A DNA stretch of 8,066 bases from Burkholderiales bacterium (GTDB taxonomy: Bacteria; Pseudomonadota; Gammaproteobacteria; Burkholderiales; SG8-39): the NCBI GenBank assembly GCA_025929745.1, contig JAICPQ010000122.1, positions 1 to 8,066 on the forward strand, read 5' to 3'. The position numbers and the translations under genes are program-made. The notes under the pieces are model-generated. The model was not told the origin of the DNA. It saw nothing but the letters and a program-made list of their open reading frames with translations, and searched no databases. Shown here piece after piece: positions 6,604 through 8,066 of the stretch (the first letter of the stretch is position 1; each line of letters starts with the position of its first letter).

Positions 6604-7592
6604 AGGCGGAAGATTCGCCGGGCGTTCCAGCCGCGCACCTGATCGCGCACGCCGTCGGGCAGGGCATCGACGCGCGAAAGGCAGCCCACCATGTCGCCGA
6701 TGGTGTGCGGGTAGTCGGAGCCGTACAGCACGCGATCGCCGCCGCACACCGAGACGCACATGTCGAGCGCGTCCTGGCGGAATACGACGCTATCAACGTA
6801 GATGCGGCGCATGTAGTTGCGGGGCGGCTCCTTGGTCTTGGAGCGCGCGGCCGGAATGTTGTCCCAGCAGATGTCGAGCCGCCCGACGAGATAGGGCAGC
6901 GCGCCCCCGCCGTGCGACGCGATGAGCTTGAGGTTCGAATAGCGGTCGAAGAAGCCGTCGTAGATGCAGCGCGCCACCGCGAGCGAGGTGTCGAAGGTGA
7001 AGCCGATCGGCGCGGTGAGCTGGAATTCGTGCAGGCCGAGCTGCGAAGTGCCCGGCGGCGCGCTCGGGTGGACGAGCACCGCGAGGCCGCGGCGATCGAT
7101 TTCTTTCCAGATATTCGCGAACGCCGCATCGGTGAGTGCCCTGCCGGCGATGTTGGCGAGCACCATCACGCCGACCGCGCCGTTGTCGCACGCGCGCTTG
7201 AGCTCCTCCAATGCGGGGCGCTCGTGGTGCCAGGGGAGCGATGCGAACCAGCGGATGCGATCGGGCCAGGTCTTTTGCGCCTTCGCCATGTCGTCGTTGG
7301 CGATCTGCGCGGCCTTGAGGCTCACTTCGGCGCTTCCCCAGTACACGTTGGGGCAGGTGAGCGAGGTCACCGCGATGTCGACCCGCGCCCTGTCCATGTT
7401 GGCGATGCGCGCTTCCCAGTCGAACATGTTGGGCACCGGGGTCATGAATGGCGCGCCGTCGAGGTGGATCGCGCGCAGGCCCCCGGCCACGGTCTTCAGG
7501 GTATACGACGGTCCGCCGTGCTTCTCGAGAAGCGCGACCCACTCGTTCGTGAGCATGTGCGTGTGGACGTCGATGACCGGGCTTTTCTTCAT
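6600..7592 (-). CDS. Amidohydrolase-2 family metal enzyme, ACMSD-like decarboxylase or hydrolase
   Basis: A 330-residue TIM-barrel metal enzyme of the group containing 2-amino-3-carboxymuconate-6-semialdehyde decarboxylase (ACMSD) and aromatic-acid decarboxylases. The start is the ATG at 7590-7592, which overlaps the stop of the upstream Bug gene (ATGA) and gives MKKSPVIDVHTH; a longer reading from 7631 would overlap that gene and break the junction. All metal ligands are visible: H10 and H12 (HTH), H175 in VLVHP, H227 in ASHGGG and D293 in YGSDYP. These nearly coincide with H9, H11, H177, H228 and D294 of Pseudomonas ACMSD, and the C-terminal RVLYGSDYP region is also close. Such enzymes usually use Zn for non-oxidative decarboxylation; some are hydrolases. 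No other kynurenine or nitrobenzoate pathway gene is present, so the substrate need not be ACMS. It is coupled to a Bug binding protein upstream and the epoxide-hydrolase-like gene downstream. Confidence 0.91.
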   Translation of the reverse strand: MKKSPVIDVHTHMLTNEWVALLEKHGGPSYTLKTVAGGLRAIHLDGAPFMTPVPNMFDWEARIANMDRARVDIAVTSLTCPNVYWGSAEVSLKAAQIANDDMAKAQKTWPDRIRWFASLPWHHERPALEELKRACDNGAVGVMVLANIAGRALTDAAFANIWKEIDRRGLAVLVHPSAPPGTSQLGLHEFQLTAPIGFTFDTSLAVARCIYDGFFDRYSNLKLIASHGGGALPYLVGRLDICWDNIPAARSKTKEPPRNYMRRIYVDSVVFRQDALDMCVSVCGGDRVLYGSDYPHTIGDMVGCLSRVDALPDGVRDQVRGWNARRIFRL

Positions 7593-8066
7593 TGGAGCTT
7601 GATCCCCGCGGCACGTACCACTTCGCCCCACTTTTTCGTTTCTTCGCGGATGTAGGCTGCGAATTCCTCGGGCGAGGTGGCATGCGGCTCCGCGCCCGCC
7701 GTGAGCGCGCGCTCCTTCACGTCCGGCGCCGCTAGGGCGCTGCGGATCTCGGTGTTGAGGCGATTGATGATGTCCTTCGGCGTGTTCGCGGGCGCGACGG
7801 CGCCGAACCAGCCGACCGCCTCATAGCCGCGCAGACCGGCTTCCTGGAATGTCGGTACTTCCGGCGCGGCGCTGATGCGCTGCTTGCTCGTCACCGCAAG
7901 CGCACGCATCTTTGCGGCCTTCACGTTGGCGATCGCGGAAGGCACGTCGACGACGCCGAGCGGAACCTGCCCGCCGAGCACGTCCGCCGATACCGGGCCG
8001 CTTCCCTTGTACGGCACCGCCTGCAGCTTGATCTGCGCCATCATGTTCAAGAGTTCACCTGCCAGA
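7589..8066 (-). CDS. Second Bug/TctC-family substrate-binding protein (5' end outside window)
   Basis: The C-terminal half of another Bug (TctC) periplasmic binding protein. The frame is open through the right edge of the window; 158 residues are visible, about half of the usual 320 or so, and the signal peptide and first lobe lie outside. Family-typical segments are AVPYKGSGPVSADVLGGQV, then DVPSAIANVKAAKMRALAVTS, then PEVPTFQEAGL and GWFGAVAPANTP. The in-frame TTG at 8050 is internal, since residues upstream (LAGELLNMMA) continue the family pattern. It differs clearly from the Bug protein at 3516-4478, so it is a separate receptor and not a recent duplicate. Its stop overlaps the amidohydrolase ATG (ATGA), linking uptake or sensing of a ligand to that enzyme. 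Ligand unknown. Confidence 0.92.
   Translation of the reverse strand, partial: LAGELLNMMAQIKLQAVPYKGSGPVSADVLGGQVPLGVVDVPSAIANVKAAKMRALAVTSKQRISAAPEVPTFQEAGLRGYEAVGWFGAVAPANTPKDIINRLNTEIRSALAAPDVKERALTAGAEPHATSPEEFAAYIREETKKWGEVVRAAGIKLQ

Noticed and set aside
6604..6759. N-terminal extension of the alpha/beta hydrolase
   Set aside because: The 52 extra codons lie wholly inside the amidohydrolase gene and read as an Arg-rich shadow with no family match.
6525..7655. 376-codon plus-strand frame antisense to the amidohydrolase
   Set aside because: No motifs, composition of a GC shadow; the minus-strand frame has all five metal ligands.

Overview
The window is dense, GC-rich (roughly two-thirds G+C by eye) bacterial DNA carrying seven protein genes, two of them cut by the window edges. 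Two Bug/TctC-type periplasmic solute-binding proteins, CoA-dependent catabolic enzymes and many 4-base start/stop overlaps point to a betaproteobacterium, probably Burkholderiales or a relative. This placement rests on gene content and composition only. I see no tRNA, rRNA, CRISPR array, transposase or phage gene.

Layout. (1) Bases 1-3488, plus strand: the 3' part of an enoyl-CoA hydratase/isomerase-family gene, an acyl-CoA synthetase (AMP-dependent ligase) and a thiamine-diphosphate (ThDP) enzyme of the acetolactate synthase / 2-hydroxyacyl-CoA lyase type. The three are joined by an ATGA overlap and a TGA|ATG abutment, so they form one operon. (2) Bases 3516-5532: a back-to-back pair, a Bug/TctC binding protein on the minus strand and a TauD/TfdA-like Fe(II)/2-oxoglutarate dioxygenase on the plus strand. 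Their start codons are only 16 bp apart. (3) Bases 5575-8066, minus strand: a second Bug/TctC protein (5' end outside the window), an ACMSD-like amidohydrolase-2 family metal enzyme and an epoxide-hydrolase-type alpha/beta hydrolase. These are joined by ATGA and TTGA overlaps, a second operon read towards the first.

The two points where genes converge (3489-3515 and 5533-5574) are short and hold palindromes plus a related GGGTC...TTTCTA sequence that runs into the stop codon of the minus-strand gene. There is no gene-free stretch over 300 bases.

How the genes might work together (inference): the window looks like part of a catabolic locus for an unidentified organic acid. The Bug proteins would bind a carboxylate in the periplasm. 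The dioxygenase, metal-dependent decarboxylase/hydrolase and epoxide-hydrolase-like enzyme would modify it. The ligase, hydratase and ThDP enzyme would convert it to CoA thioesters and then hydrate and cleave or condense C-C bonds. No single enzyme fixes the substrate. I see no convincing novel defence or mobile system. The points most worth a second look are the very short divergent control region, the compact ThDP enzyme in a CoA operon, and the repeat-like elements at both convergent junctions.
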